From Sphingomonas sp. CBMAI 2297 (GTDB taxonomy: Bacteria > Pseudomonadota > Alphaproteobacteria > Sphingomonadales > Sphingomonadaceae), in contig NZ_JAPDIR010000001.1 of assembly GCF_029870595.1 (NCBI RefSeq), positions 372,001 to 436,000 of the forward strand: a stretch of 64,000 nucleotides of DNA. The letters run 5' to 3'. The translations under genes and the position numbers were made by a program. The notes beneath the pieces were generated by a model that was not told the DNA's origin, made no database searches, and was given only the letters and a program-made list of their open reading frames with translations. How positions within the stretch are numbered: position 1 is the first letter of the stretch; each line of letters opens with the position of its first letter. Shown piece after piece: positions 38,446 to 47,722 of this stretch.

Positions 38446-38903
38446 GCGGGTTGATGTTCCTGCTGCTGCTCGCCCAGACACGCGTGCCGCTCGGCACGTT
38501 CGAGGGCTGGGGGGCGTTTCGCGATCCCTCCCCGTTACGCTGCTTCGCCATTGCCCGGCCGGTGGAGAAGCATGCGAACGCGCAGCCCTTCGCCAGCGTG
38601 GCGACCTGGCCGCGCGACGCGGTGCGCAACCAGCTGCACATAAGATTGAGCCGCGCGCGCGCGCCCGACGCGCGCGTGACGCTCTCGATCGGAGAGCGCC
38701 GCTTCGAGCTGCAGGCGGGGGACGCCGATGCCTGGGCGCCCGATGCGCGCACCGACGCCGCGATCGTCGCGGCGATGCGTGCGGGGCGGAGCATGAGCGT
38801 GGAGACGATGGGCGCGAACGGCGCGCCTTTTGCCGACAGCTATGCCCTGCGTGGCGCGGCGACCGCGATCGACGCCGCCGCGCTCGGTTGCGCGGGGCGG
38901 TAA
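38442..38903 (+). CDS. IalB-like (invasion-associated locus B family) exported protein
   Basis: A 153-residue protein starting MSGLMFLLLLAQ, a short export-like segment. It continues GTFEGWGAFRDPSPLRCFAIARPV and FASVATWPRDAVRNQLHIRLSR, a pattern I associate with the IalB family, then DARVTLSIGERRFELQ and two Cys that could pair. Function in non-pathogens is unknown. It is translationally coupled to the histidine phosphatase through an ATGA overlap. Confidence 0.65.
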   Translation: MSGLMFLLLLAQTRVPLGTFEGWGAFRDPSPLRCFAIARPVEKHANAQPFASVATWPRDAVRNQLHIRLSRARAPDARVTLSIGERRFELQAGDADAWAPDARTDAAIVAAMRAGRSMSVETMGANGAPFADSYALRGAATAIDAAALGCAGR

Positions 38904-38943
38904 GCCGAATCGACTGGCGGCCCCGGCGCGCCTTCTCCTCCTT

Positions 38944-38973
38944 CGTCATGCTGAAACAAGTTCAGGGTGACGG
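38944..38973. repeat. Extragenic palindrome, GTTCAG variant
   Basis: CGTCATGCTGAAAC-AA-GTTCAGGGTGACGG is a 30-base self-complementary unit between converging genes. The loop-side sequence differs from the GCGAAGGC type at 35460. Confidence 0.55.
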
Positions 38974-39032
38974 GTAGAATATGCCGAGGCGGACCGCCGC
39001 CTGTCGACGCGGTCCGCCTCATCGTCCAACCC

Positions 39033-39431
39033 TTATGGCTGCTTCGCCGCCGGTGCGCCGCCCGATGCGGCCAGCTTCGCGCTGGCTGCCGCCTGGATGC
39101 GCTTGTTGAGCGCGGTGTCGGTCTGCATGGCCTGGCCGATCGCGTTGAAACGCTCGGGGGTCAGGCCCGCGGCGGTGGCGGCGGCGGCCATCTTGGTGCC
39201 CTTGTCGGCCTCGGGGGTGGCGGTGTCCTTGCGGATCTTGTCGATCTCGAGCGCCGCGGTGGCGAACTGGCCGACTTCGGCCTCGCTCACCGGCCCGGCC
39301 GCCTGTGGCGCGGCGGGTGCCGGAGCCGTCTGGGCCGGATCGGCGGGGGTGGTCTGCGGCGCGGTCTGGGCCAGCGCGGCCGGGGCGATGGCCAGCGTCG
39401 CGCCGGCGAGGATGGTACCGAAGAGATTCAT
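39033..39431 (-). CDS. DUF4168 secreted protein
   Basis: A 132-residue protein with a signal peptide (MNLFGTILAGATLAIAPAALAQ), a Pro/Ala/Gln-rich linker, and a helical DUF4168 domain from about residue 47: VSEAEVGQFATAALEIDKIRKD and GLTPERFNAIGQAMQTDTALNKRI. Family function is unknown; it is probably periplasmic. No operon partner is seen. Confidence 0.8.
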   Translation of the reverse strand: MNLFGTILAGATLAIAPAALAQTAPQTTPADPAQTAPAPAAPQAAGPVSEAEVGQFATAALEIDKIRKDTATPEADKGTKMAAAATAAGLTPERFNAIGQAMQTDTALNKRIQAAASAKLAASGGAPAAKQP

Positions 39432-39537
39432 TACTGCACTCCAAAAAACGCAACCAACTCACCCCCTTGAACGCAAGGCTGCGGTGCGCGGACGCAACAG
39501 GACAAGCCGAACGCGGTGCGTCGTGGCTCCGCCGGGG

Positions 39538-40416
39538 TTAACCGAGATAGGCCTTCAGGCCGGCGACGAGCGCGTCGAACACGGTGCGCACGCGGGCCAG
39601 GCCGCGCAGATCCTCGTGGCAGACCACCCAGGTCTCAAGGTCGAACCGGAAGTCGGGCAGCAGCCGGACCAGCCCGTCGCGCCGGCCGATCGGCACCTGG
39701 CAGATGCCGATGCCCAGCCCCGCCCGGATGGCGGCGAGCTGGGCATGGTCGCTGTCGCTGCGAAAGCCCAGCTCGCCGAGCTTCACGGGAAAACCCGCCG
39801 CCTGCACCGCGCGCAGCGTGGGCGAATCGCTCTGGGGTCCGATCAGCCGGTGGCCGGCGAGATCGGCGAAGCGGACCGGGTGCGGCCGGCCGGCAAGATA
39901 GTCCGGATGCGCGTGCACCCCGAGCGGCACCGCGCCGATGCGCCGCGCAACCAGCGCTTCCTGCCGCGGCGGCACCATCCGAACGGCCACATCGGCCTCA
40001 CGGCGCAGCACGTCCTCATTGCGGTTGCTCGGGCTCAGCTCGATCACCAGGCGCGGATATCGCCGGGCAAGGGTGGCGAGGACCGGCGGCAGCGCCTCCA
40101 CCGCGATCACTTCGCTGGCGGTGACGCGCACCGTGCCGGCAATCTCGTCGGGCGCCGCCGAGGCGGTGCGGACGAATGCGTCGGAAGCGAGCGCCATGGC
40201 GCGGGCATGCTCGTGCAACGCCTGACCCCGCTCCGTGGGGGTGAGCCCGCCGGGGGAGCGCGTGAACAGCGGCGTGCCCAGCGCCGTCTCGAGCGCTTCG
40301 ATCCGCGTCCGAACCGTCGGCTGCGCAAGATTCAGCCGACGCGCCGCGCCGGACAGGCTGCCGGTCTCGAGCACCGCCAGAAAGGCGCGCTGCTGCTCCC
40401 AGTCGATCGGGTTCAT
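39538..40416 (-). CDS. LysR-family transcriptional regulator
   Basis: A 292-residue regulator with an N-terminal winged helix-turn-helix (FLAVLETGSLSGAARRLNLAQPTVRTRIEALETALGTPLFTRS) and a C-terminal periplasmic-binding-like effector domain. ATG 40416 has AGGAA 6 bases upstream. It is divergent from the NAD(P)-dependent oxidoreductase gene with a 93-base gap, the classic LysR layout, so it probably controls that gene. Confidence 0.92.
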   Translation of the reverse strand: MNPIDWEQQRAFLAVLETGSLSGAARRLNLAQPTVRTRIEALETALGTPLFTRSPGGLTPTERGQALHEHARAMALASDAFVRTASAAPDEIAGTVRVTASEVIAVEALPPVLATLARRYPRLVIELSPSNRNEDVLRREADVAVRMVPPRQEALVARRIGAVPLGVHAHPDYLAGRPHPVRFADLAGHRLIGPQSDSPTLRAVQAAGFPVKLGELGFRSDSDHAQLAAIRAGLGIGICQVPIGRRDGLVRLLPDFRFDLETWVVCHEDLRGLARVRTVFDALVAGLKAYLG

Positions 40417-40509
40417 CAAATTCCTGTATACGGACTGCAAAGGTTAGGCAATTTTCTGCCAGTTCGACTCTCTCCATAGCTGGTGACGCAAGTGGTGATG
40501 GAGATGAGA

Positions 40510-41445
40510 ATGTCTGGAATTGCATTGGTACTGGGCGCTACCGGAGGGGTGGGCGGCGAGACGGCGCGGGCGCTGCTCGCCCGGGGGTGGCAGGTGCGCG
40601 GGCTGGTCCGCCAGATCCTCCCTGGGCTCGACCCCCGGATCGACTGGCGCGAGGGCGACGCAATGATCCGCGGCGACGTGCTGGCCGCGGCCGAGGGCGC
40701 GAACGCGCTGATCCATGCGGTGAACCCGCCCGGCTATCGCGAATGGGACAAGCGGGTGCTGCCGATGCTGGAGAACAGCATCGAGGCGGCCTGGGCCAAC
40801 GACGCCCGCCTCGCGCTGCCGGGCACGATCTATAATTACGACCCCGCCGAGACCCCAGTCGCCCGGCCCGATTCGCCGCAGGAGCCGGGCACCCGGAAAG
40901 GCGCGATCCGCAAGGCGATGGAGGCGCGGATCGCCGAATCCGGGGTGCGCGCGCTGATCCTGCGCGCGGGCGACTATTATGGACCGCGGCCGGGCAACAG
41001 CTGGCTCTCGCAGGGGATGATCACCCCGGGCAAGCCGGTGACGCGCGTGACCAATCCGGGGCGGCGGGGCACGGGACATGCCTGGGCCTATCTGCCCGAT
41101 GTCGGCGAGACTTTCGCCCGGCTGCTCGATCGCGAGGCGGAATTGCCGCGCTTCGCCCGCTTCCATTTCGCCGGCCATTGGGACCCGGACGGCAGCGGCT
41201 TCCCGGCGGCGATCGCAGCGGCGGCGGGCGGCAAGGCGAAGCATGTCCGCCTGCCCTGGGCGCTACTGCCGCTCGCCGCGCCGTTCAATCCCACCCTGCG
41301 CGAGCTGATCGAGATGCGCCCCTTCTGGAACCACCCCGTGCGCCTCGACAATCGCGAGCTGGTGGCCTTTCTGGGCGAGGAGCCGCACACCGGGCTGGTC
41401 GAATCGCTGCGGACCAGCCTCGAGGCGCTGGGGTCACTGGAATAA
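40510..41445 (+). CDS. NAD(P)-dependent oxidoreductase, extended SDR / NmrA-like
   Basis: A 311-residue Rossmann protein starting [27 protein letters not shown] (nucleotide loop 9-16). It continues with [14 protein letters not shown] and [19 protein letters not shown], as in extended SDR epimerase/dehydratase-like proteins. The usual YxxxK pair is not clear, so an atypical or NmrA-like role is possible. GGAG lies 6 bases before ATG 40510; earlier in-frame ATG and GTG codons exist. It is divergent from its likely LysR regulator. Confidence 0.82.
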   Translation: MSGIALVLGATGGVGGETARALLARGWQVRGLVRQILPGLDPRIDWREGDAMIRGDVLAAAEGANALIHAVNPPGYREWDKRVLPMLENSIEAAWANDARLALPGTIYNYDPAETPVARPDSPQEPGTRKGAIRKAMEARIAESGVRALILRAGDYYGPRPGNSWLSQGMITPGKPVTRVTNPGRRGTGHAWAYLPDVGETFARLLDREAELPRFARFHFAGHWDPDGSGFPAAIAAAAGGKAKHVRLPWALLPLAAPFNPTLRELIEMRPFWNHPVRLDNRELVAFLGEEPHTGLVESLRTSLEALGSLE

Positions 41446-41461
41446 TCGTGCGAGATCGACT

Positions 41462-42709
41462 ATGTGCGCGGTCATGCAGACAGCTTCGGCCGCGCCCTCG
41501 CCCGTTCACGGGCACATCGAGCCTATGCCCATTCCCGGGCACATCGACCCCGTGCCCGTGCCCCGCCCCGCGGTGGCGCGCGAGGATGGCCGCATCGACC
41601 TGATCGGCCTCGCGCGCGAACAGCTTCGCGCGGTGCTCGCCGATGCCGGGCTGGAGCCGAAACAGGCCAAGCTGCGCGCCAAGCAGATCTGGCACTGGAT
41701 CTACAATCGCGGCGCGACCGATTTCGCGGCGATGACCGACATCGCCAAGGCGCAGCACCCCTGGCTCGCCGAGCGCTTCGTGATCGGCCGCCCCGAGGTG
41801 GTGGAGGCGCAGGTCTCCACCGACGGCACGCGCAAATGGCTGCTCCGCTCGGCGGACGGCCAGGACTATGAGATGGTCTTCATCCCCGATGCGGACCGCG
41901 GCACGCTCTGCGTCTCCAGCCAGGTGGGCTGCACGCTCAACTGCCGCTTCTGCCACACCGGCACGATGCGGCTGGTGCGCAACCTGACCGCGGGCGAGAT
42001 CGTCAGCCAGGTGATGCTGGCCCGCGATGCGCTGGGCGAATGGCCGAGCCAGCCCGAGGGCCGCATGCTCACCAACATCGTGATGATGGGCATGGGCGAG
42101 CCGCTCTACAATTTCGACAATGTCCGCGACGGGCTGGCGATCGTGATGGACGGCGACGGGCTCGCGCTCTCCAAGCGCCGCATCACCCTGTCGACCAGCG
42201 GCGTGGTGCCGATGATGGCGCGCGCCGGCGAGGAGATCGGCGTGAACCTGGCGGTGTCGCTCCACGCGATCACCAAGGAAGTGCGCGACGAGATCGTGCC
42301 GCTCAACCGGAAATACGGGATCGAGGAGCTGCTCCAGGCCTGTGCCGATTATCCGGGGGCCAACAATGCCCGGCGCATCACCTTCGAATATGTGATGCTG
42401 AAGGACAAGAACGACAGCGACGCCGATGCCCGCGAGCTGGTCCGCCTGCTCAAGAAGTACAGGCTGCCGGCCAAGGTGAACCTGATCCCCTTCAACCCCT
42501 GGCCCGGCGCGCCGTACGAATGCTCGGCGCCGGAACGGATCCGGGCGTTCAGCAACATCGTGTTCGAGGCGGGCATCTCCGCGCCCGTCCGCACGCCGCG
42601 CGGGCGCGACATCGATGCCGCCTGCGGCCAGCTCAAGACCGCGGCCGAGAAGAAGAGCCGCGCCCAGATGGACCGCGAGGCCGAGGAGAAGATGGCGGCG
42701 CTGGGGTGA
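41462..42709 (+). CDS. rlmN: 23S rRNA (adenine-2503-C2)-methyltransferase
   Basis: A 415-residue radical SAM enzyme that methylates A2503 in 23S rRNA and A37 in some tRNAs. The cluster motif is Cys157-x3-Cys161-x2-Cys164 (CTLNCRFC). The resolving cysteines are Cys150 ([10 protein letters not shown]) and the one in [12 protein letters not shown]. An unusual N-terminal stretch repeats PxPGHIxPxPxPRP-like units before the normal fold starts near residue 44. ATG 41462 or 41474 could be the start. Its stop overlaps the next start codon. Confidence 0.96.
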   Translation: MCAVMQTASAAPSPVHGHIEPMPIPGHIDPVPVPRPAVAREDGRIDLIGLAREQLRAVLADAGLEPKQAKLRAKQIWHWIYNRGATDFAAMTDIAKAQHPWLAERFVIGRPEVVEAQVSTDGTRKWLLRSADGQDYEMVFIPDADRGTLCVSSQVGCTLNCRFCHTGTMRLVRNLTAGEIVSQVMLARDALGEWPSQPEGRMLTNIVMMGMGEPLYNFDNVRDGLAIVMDGDGLALSKRRITLSTSGVVPMMARAGEEIGVNLAVSLHAITKEVRDEIVPLNRKYGIEELLQACADYPGANNARRITFEYVMLKDKNDSDADARELVRLLKKYRLPAKVNLIPFNPWPGAPYECSAPERIRAFSNIVFEAGISAPVRTPRGRDIDAACGQLKTAAEKKSRAQMDREAEEKMAALG

Positions 42710-43608
42710 GCCTGTCCCTGGAATCGGCGCTGGCGGAACTGTGTGGGCTCCAGGCCACGCTCAACCAGCTTGCCGCCGAAGCCCAGGAGGTGGAGGAGGG
42801 CGACGAGGTCGAGTGGCTTGCCCAGCGCCTGCTCGAGCCGGACCATTGCACGCGCCTGTCAGTCGCCAACCTCGGCGGCGCGCTGGCGGTGGACTATCGC
42901 GGCTCGGAATATGAGGGCTGGGGCGAATTCCTCGATTTGCTCGGTCAGCCGGGTATCGCGCGCCACATCGTCCAGCTGCGTGTTTCCGGGCCGGACGAAG
43001 GCACCAACGGCCTGAAGGAATGGGATTTTGCCTCGCTGATTGCGGCCCGGCCCGATTTCTCGGGGTTGCGCGCCTTCCAACTGGCGATCTCCGATCCGGG
43101 CGATCACAATCAGGCCCGCGTGGCCGAAGACCAACTCCCCGCGCTGATCGAGCGCATGCCGGCGCTCCGTACGCTCGAATTGCCCCAAGCACCCGAGCCC
43201 GGCTTCTTCGCGCTCGACCTGCCTCAGCTGAAATGCATCCGCACCGGCGGCGACTGGCGCACGCGCGGGTTCATCGGCCACCTCGCCGAAGCGACTCGGC
43301 TGCCGGCACTGGGCTTCGTCGACTTCACCGATTCGAGCGCTCCCTTCCTGTCGCTAAACCCGGCCGAGACGCCCGAATGGGATTCGACATCCTTCGCCGA
43401 TTATGCGCGGCTGTTTCGTTCGCCGGTGCTGGAGCGCGCCTGGGGCATCCGCCTGCGCAATGCCCGGCTCACCGAGTCGGAATATCATGCGCTGGCGGCG
43501 ATTCGGCCGAAATGCCAGTTCAGCGTCGTGATCGAGCCGCCGCACGTCTATGTGTCACACTGGGAGAGCACCAACTTCCCCTATCGCCACCTGCTGCCCT
43601 TCGGCTGA
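42706..43608 (+). CDS. LRR-like hypothetical protein
   Basis: A 300-residue cytoplasmic protein starting at GTG 42706, which overlaps the rlmN stop (GTGA). The body alternates short strand and helix segments such as [31 protein letters not shown] and [13 protein letters not shown], which look like degenerate leucine-rich repeats of the STM4015 type. It has no signal or membrane segment. Family assignment is tentative and function is unknown. Coupled translation with rlmN is likely from the overlap. Confidence 0.65.
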   Translation: MSLSLESALAELCGLQATLNQLAAEAQEVEEGDEVEWLAQRLLEPDHCTRLSVANLGGALAVDYRGSEYEGWGEFLDLLGQPGIARHIVQLRVSGPDEGTNGLKEWDFASLIAARPDFSGLRAFQLAISDPGDHNQARVAEDQLPALIERMPALRTLELPQAPEPGFFALDLPQLKCIRTGGDWRTRGFIGHLAEATRLPALGFVDFTDSSAPFLSLNPAETPEWDSTSFADYARLFRSPVLERAWGIRLRNARLTESEYHALAAIRPKCQFSVVIEPPHVYVSHWESTNFPYRHLLPFG

Positions 43609-43651
43609 GAAACTCCTCGACAAGCGCGGGGCGTGCCGGGATTTAGGGGCC

Positions 43652-44410
43652 GTGATCGATCCCGCCACCCTGATCCTCTCCGCCGTCGCCGGCATGCTCG
43701 GGGGCGTGATGAACGCGCTGGCGGGCGGCGGCACCTTCGCGACGCTGCCGGCGCTGATCGCGCTCGGCCTGCCCTCGAACATCGCCAATGCGACTTCCAA
43801 CGTCGCGCTGCTGCCGGGCGCGGGCGCGAGCGCCTGGGAATATCGCGACGAGCTGGCGCCGGTGGGCGGCCTGTCGGTGCGGGCGCTCGCCGGGATCACC
43901 TTTGCCGGCGGGCTGGTCGGCAGCATGCTGCTCGTGCTCACGCCGACCCGGGCGTTCGACATGATCATTCCCTGGCTGCTGCTCTTCGCCTTCGTCGTGA
44001 TGGCGTTCGGCCGCCGCGCCTCGGACTGGCTGCACGCCCGGGTGACCATCGGGACGCGCACCCTCGTCACCGCGCAGAGCCTGCTCGGCATCTATGGCGG
44101 CTATTTCGGCGGCGGAGTGGGGCTGATCACCACCGCGGTCTATGGCCTGCTCGCCGGCGCCGACCCGCGCTCGCTCTTCTCGATCCGCACGCTGATGCTG
44201 GCGGTCGCCAATTTCGCGGCGGCGCTGGTCTTCATCGGGATCGGCATGGTGCGCTGGTGGGCCTGCCTGCCGATGCTCGCCGGCGGGATCCTGGGCGGCT
44301 GGCTGGGCGCGCGGATCGGAAAGCGGCTCTCGCACCGGATGGTGCGGGCCTGGACGCTGCTCGTCACCGGCGGCACCACCATCGTGTTCTTCGTGCGCGC
44401 CTATGGATGA
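43652..44410 (+). CDS. TSUP (TauE/SafE) family membrane transporter
   Basis: A 252-residue protein with about eight helices and the TSUP pattern GMLGGVMNALAGGGTFATLPALIALGLPSNIANATSNVALLPG. The second repeat is GIYGGYFGGGVGLITTAVYGLLAG. Members export sulfite, sulfoacetate or related anions. GTG 43652 is taken as the start since no ATG precedes the first helix. A molybdopterin oxidoreductase of the sulfite-oxidase fold lies two genes downstream, so sulfur oxyanions are a reasonable guess. Confidence 0.87.
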   Translation: MIDPATLILSAVAGMLGGVMNALAGGGTFATLPALIALGLPSNIANATSNVALLPGAGASAWEYRDELAPVGGLSVRALAGITFAGGLVGSMLLVLTPTRAFDMIIPWLLLFAFVVMAFGRRASDWLHARVTIGTRTLVTAQSLLGIYGGYFGGGVGLITTAVYGLLAGADPRSLFSIRTLMLAVANFAAALVFIGIGMVRWWACLPMLAGGILGGWLGARIGKRLSHRMVRAWTLLVTGGTTIVFFVRAYG

Positions 44411-44427
44411 TCGGCTAATATAGGGCC

Positions 44428-45117
44428 ATGCAGGTCTATCGCCACCGGCTGGTCACGCGCATCTGGCACTGGATCAACGCGCTCGCCGTGCTGGTGATGA
44501 TCCCCAGCGGGCTGATGATCTTCAACGCGCATCCGCGCCTCTACTGGGGCAATTACGGCGCGAATTTCGACCATGCCTGGCTCAGCCTGCCGCGCTGGCC
44601 CGGCTGGCTGACCCTGCCATCAACCTACGACCTGGCCGGCGCCCGGCACTGGCATCTGTTCTTCGCGCTGGTGCTGGCCTTCTCGCTGCTGGTCTATCTG
44701 CCCTGGAGCCTGGCCAACCGGCACCTTCAGCGCGACCTGCGCTTCCGCCGCGACGAGCTCACCGCCGCGCACCTGGCCGAGGATCTTCGGGCGCATTGGG
44801 AGATGCGCTTCCACGATCCGGAGGACCCGCGCGCGTACAATCTCTTCCAGAAGGCGAGCTACGCCTTCGTGCTGTTCGTACTGCTGCCGCTGCTGATCTT
44901 CACCGGCCTGGCGCTGGCACCGGGCATGTGGCCCTGGCTGGCCGACCTGTTCGGCGGCCGGCAATCGGCGCGCTCGCTCCATTTCATCGCGATGGCGCTG
45001 CTGACCGGTTTCCTGGTGGCGCACCTCGCCCTGGTGATCCTGGCCGGCCCGGTGAACGAGGTCCGCTCGATGATCACCGGCTGGTGGAAATCGCCCGAAG
45101 CGGAGCCGGAGGAATGA
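44428..45117 (+). CDS. Cytochrome b561-type membrane subunit
   Basis: A 229-residue protein with four to five helices and paired histidines expected to bind heme b: VTRIWHWINALAVLVMIPSGLMIF, ARHWHLFFALVLAFSLLVYLPW and SLHFIAMALLTGFLVAHLALVIL. It matches the b561/NiFe-hydrogenase cytochrome b family (PF01292-like). It overlaps the molybdopterin oxidoreductase gene by four bases and probably passes electrons between that enzyme and the quinone pool. Confidence 0.9.
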   Translation: MQVYRHRLVTRIWHWINALAVLVMIPSGLMIFNAHPRLYWGNYGANFDHAWLSLPRWPGWLTLPSTYDLAGARHWHLFFALVLAFSLLVYLPWSLANRHLQRDLRFRRDELTAAHLAEDLRAHWEMRFHDPEDPRAYNLFQKASYAFVLFVLLPLLIFTGLALAPGMWPWLADLFGGRQSARSLHFIAMALLTGFLVAHLALVILAGPVNEVRSMITGWWKSPEAEPEE

Positions 45118-45851
45118 TCACCCGGCGCGGCCTGATCGTCACCGGCGGCGCGACGCTGCTCACCGGCTGCGACGCGTGGAGCGGCAGCCCGGTGCTGCTG
45201 AGCGCCGAGGAAGCGCATCGCTATCTCCAGCGTTCGATCACCGGCCGCGCCGCGCTCGCCCGCGAGTTCCGCCCGGAGCAGCGCAGCCCGCGCTTCCGGA
45301 CGAACGGCACCGCCAATCCCGATACGCCCGAATATGCCGCGCTCGCCGCCGGCCGCTTCGCCGACTGGCGGCTGCAGGTGGGCGGACTGGTGCGCCAGCC
45401 GCTCTCGCTCAGCCTCGCCCAGCTGCGGGCGCTGCCCCAGCGTGCGCAGATCACCCGGCACGATTGCGTCGAGGGCTGGAGCGCGATCGGCAAATGGCAG
45501 GGGCCGCGGCTGGAGACGATCCTCCAGCGCGCCGGGCTGCGCGACGGCGCGCGCTACATCGTCTTCCACTGCGCCGATGTGTTCGGCCGGCGCCGGATCC
45601 CCTATTACGAATCGATCGACCTAGTCGATGCCTTCCACCCCCAGACGATCCTCGCCTGGGCGATGAACGACGCGCCGCTCGGCATCGGGCACGGCGCGCC
45701 GCTGCGCCTCCGGGTCGAGCGCCAGCTCGGCTACAAGCACGCGAAATATGTGATGCGGATCGAGGCGGTGGCGAGCCTGGCCGGGATCGGGGCCGGCAAG
45801 GGCGGCTTCTGGGAGGATATCGCCGGCTATGAATGGTATGCCGGCATCTGA
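45114..45851 (+). CDS. Molybdopterin-dependent oxidoreductase, sulfite-oxidase fold
   Basis: A 245-residue protein with a twin-arginine start (MITRRGLIVTGGATLLTGC) that also has a lipobox-like Cys19, so it is probably folded in the cytoplasm, exported by Tat and possibly lipid-anchored. The molybdenum-ligand Cys118 lies in TRHDCVEGWSAIGKWQGP, and LGYKHAKYVMRIEAV is a family feature of the sulfite oxidase/MsrP group. The cytochrome b561 subunit is encoded just upstream. The substrate is not determined. Confidence 0.9.
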   Translation: MITRRGLIVTGGATLLTGCDAWSGSPVLLSAEEAHRYLQRSITGRAALAREFRPEQRSPRFRTNGTANPDTPEYAALAAGRFADWRLQVGGLVRQPLSLSLAQLRALPQRAQITRHDCVEGWSAIGKWQGPRLETILQRAGLRDGARYIVFHCADVFGRRRIPYYESIDLVDAFHPQTILAWAMNDAPLGIGHGAPLRLRVERQLGYKHAKYVMRIEAVASLAGIGAGKGGFWEDIAGYEWYAGI

Positions 45852-45940
45852 TTTCGCAGCTGCGGAAATATTGCGGAAATCGCGCACTTCCCTAATGTGG
45901 TTACCGGGGGGCTGTTACATCGGGTGGTGGTGACGGCTTA

Positions 45941-47203
45941 ATGGCGTTGATCGATCGTTTTTTCGCACGCGCAGTCAGGCGCGGACAACTTACCGTCATC
46001 CACGCGGATGGCACCCGGCGCAGCTTCGGCGAAGCCGATCCGGCGCTCAAGCCGGTAACGATCCGTTTCGGAGCAGGCGCGGCGCGGCGCATCCTGCGCG
46101 ATCCGTCGCTGGGCGCGGCCGAGGCGTTCATGGACGGCGGCATCGAGATCGAGCAGGGCGAGATCCTCGACCTGCTGACCCTGTTCGCGTCGAACAACCG
46201 CTGGGAAGACAATGATTCGGTGCTCTTCCCCAGCGCGTTCAAAAAGGCGATCGACGCCGTGATGTTCCGGCTCGGCCGGATCAACATGGAGCGCCGTTCG
46301 AAGCGGAACGTCGCGCATCACTACGACCTGTCGGGCAAGCTCTACGATCTCTTCCTCGATACCGACCGGCAATATAGCTGCGCCTATTTCAGCGAGGCCG
46401 GCATCAGCCTCGAACAGGCCCAGCTCGACAAGAAGGCGCACATCGTCGCCAAGCTGGCGCTGAAGCCGGGCATGAAGGTGCTCGACATCGGCTGCGGCTG
46501 GGGCGGCATGGCGCTCTACATCCACCAGAAGACGGGCGCCGAAGTGCTGGGCGTCACCCTGTCGGAGGAGCAGCTCAAGGTCGCCCGCCAGCGCGCGCTC
46601 GATGCCGGCGTGGCGGACAAGGTGAAGTTCGAGCTGATCGACTATCGCCACGTCACCGGCCAGTTCGACCGGATCGTCTCGGTCGGCATGTTCGAGCATG
46701 TCGGCACGCCGCACTACCGCACCTTCTTCCGCAAGGTGCGCGAGCTGCTGACGCCCGAGGGCGTGATGCTGCTCCACACCATCGGCAGGGCGGGCGGCCC
46801 CGGCGTCACCGATGCCTTCACGCTCAAGTACATCTTCCCCGGCGGCTATATCCCGGCGCTCTCCGAGATCGCCCAGGGCTATGAGGGGCTGCGCTATTTC
46901 ATGACCGATGTGGAGGTGCTGCGCCTCCATTATGCCGAGACGCTCAAGCACTGGTACGCGCGCACCGTCGCGGCGCGCGACGCGATCGTCGGCCTGTACG
47001 ACGAGCGTTTCTATCGCATGTGGTGCTTCTACCTGGCGGGGTGCCATGTGAGCTTCCAATATGGCGGGCTGGTCAACTACCAGCTCCAATTCTCGCGCTC
47101 GCGCGACGCGCTGCCGCTGACCCGCGACTATATGTTCGAGGCGGAACGGGCCCTGCGCGAGCCGCACAAGGTGACGCTGCGCCAGGCCGGTCAGGCCGGG
47201 TAG
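45941..47203 (+). CDS. cfa: Cyclopropane-fatty-acyl-phospholipid synthase
   Basis: A 420-residue SAM-dependent enzyme that adds a methylene bridge to unsaturated acyl chains of membrane lipids. SAM binding is LDIGCGWGGM at 181-190, with SVGMFEHVG and the C-terminal CHVSFQYGGLVNYQLQ as further family signatures. The N-terminal lipid-binding domain (about 1-115) is complete. Its 3' end overlaps the converging DUF1801 gene by 13 bases. Direct repeats of TGCGGAAAT lie upstream. Confidence 0.94.
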   Translation: MALIDRFFARAVRRGQLTVIHADGTRRSFGEADPALKPVTIRFGAGAARRILRDPSLGAAEAFMDGGIEIEQGEILDLLTLFASNNRWEDNDSVLFPSAFKKAIDAVMFRLGRINMERRSKRNVAHHYDLSGKLYDLFLDTDRQYSCAYFSEAGISLEQAQLDKKAHIVAKLALKPGMKVLDIGCGWGGMALYIHQKTGAEVLGVTLSEEQLKVARQRALDAGVADKVKFELIDYRHVTGQFDRIVSVGMFEHVGTPHYRTFFRKVRELLTPEGVMLLHTIGRAGGPGVTDAFTLKYIFPGGYIPALSEIAQGYEGLRYFMTDVEVLRLHYAETLKHWYARTVAARDAIVGLYDERFYRMWCFYLAGCHVSFQYGGLVNYQLQFSRSRDALPLTRDYMFEAERALREPHKVTLRQAGQAG

Positions 47204-47610
47204 GCGGCGTCCATCCGCGCGATCTTGGCACGGACGATCTCCTCGAGCACGTCCGCGTCCACATCGGCCAGCCGCTTGACGTAGAGACAGCCCTTGCCGG
47301 TCCTGTGCCTGCCGAGCCGGCTCAGGACTTCGCTCTGATCGGCATTGCCGTCGAGCAGGTAGAGGACCAGCTCGGCCTTGCGGGGCGAGAAGCCGATCCG
47401 GCACATCTCGCCGGTGCGGCCGCTGTCATAGGTGTAGCGATAGCTGCCGAAGCCGATGATCGAGGGTCCCCACATCTTCGGCGGCTCGCCGGTCAATCGC
47501 GCCATCATCGCGCAGACCGCCTCGGCGTCCGCGCGGCGCGCCTCGTCCGGCACGGCGGCGACGAAATCCGCGACGCTGACCTCGGTCGCCTTGGTCTTGA
47601 GCTCGGCCAT
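47191..47610 (-). CDS. DUF1801 domain protein
   Basis: A 139-residue cytoplasmic protein with the DUF1801 pattern: VAAVPDEARRADAEAVCAMMARLTGEPPKMWGPSIIGFGSYRYTYDSGRTGEMCRIGFSPRKAELVLYL. It then has SRLGRHRTGKGCLYVKRLADVD. Function is unknown. ATG 47610 follows GGGAGAGG. It is divergent from argG and convergent with cfa. Confidence 0.85.
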   Translation of the reverse strand: MAELKTKATEVSVADFVAAVPDEARRADAEAVCAMMARLTGEPPKMWGPSIIGFGSYRYTYDSGRTGEMCRIGFSPRKAELVLYLLDGNADQSEVLSRLGRHRTGKGCLYVKRLADVDADVLEEIVRAKIARMDAAYPA

Positions 47611-47722
47611 CTGCCTCTCCCGAGTCGGTGCGGGGGAGCATGCCCCAGCCACGGAACTTGCGGAAGCGGCCCCGCGCCCCTAAGGCGCACGCCGTTTCCC
47701 CGCACATCCTTTGGAGTCGCCC

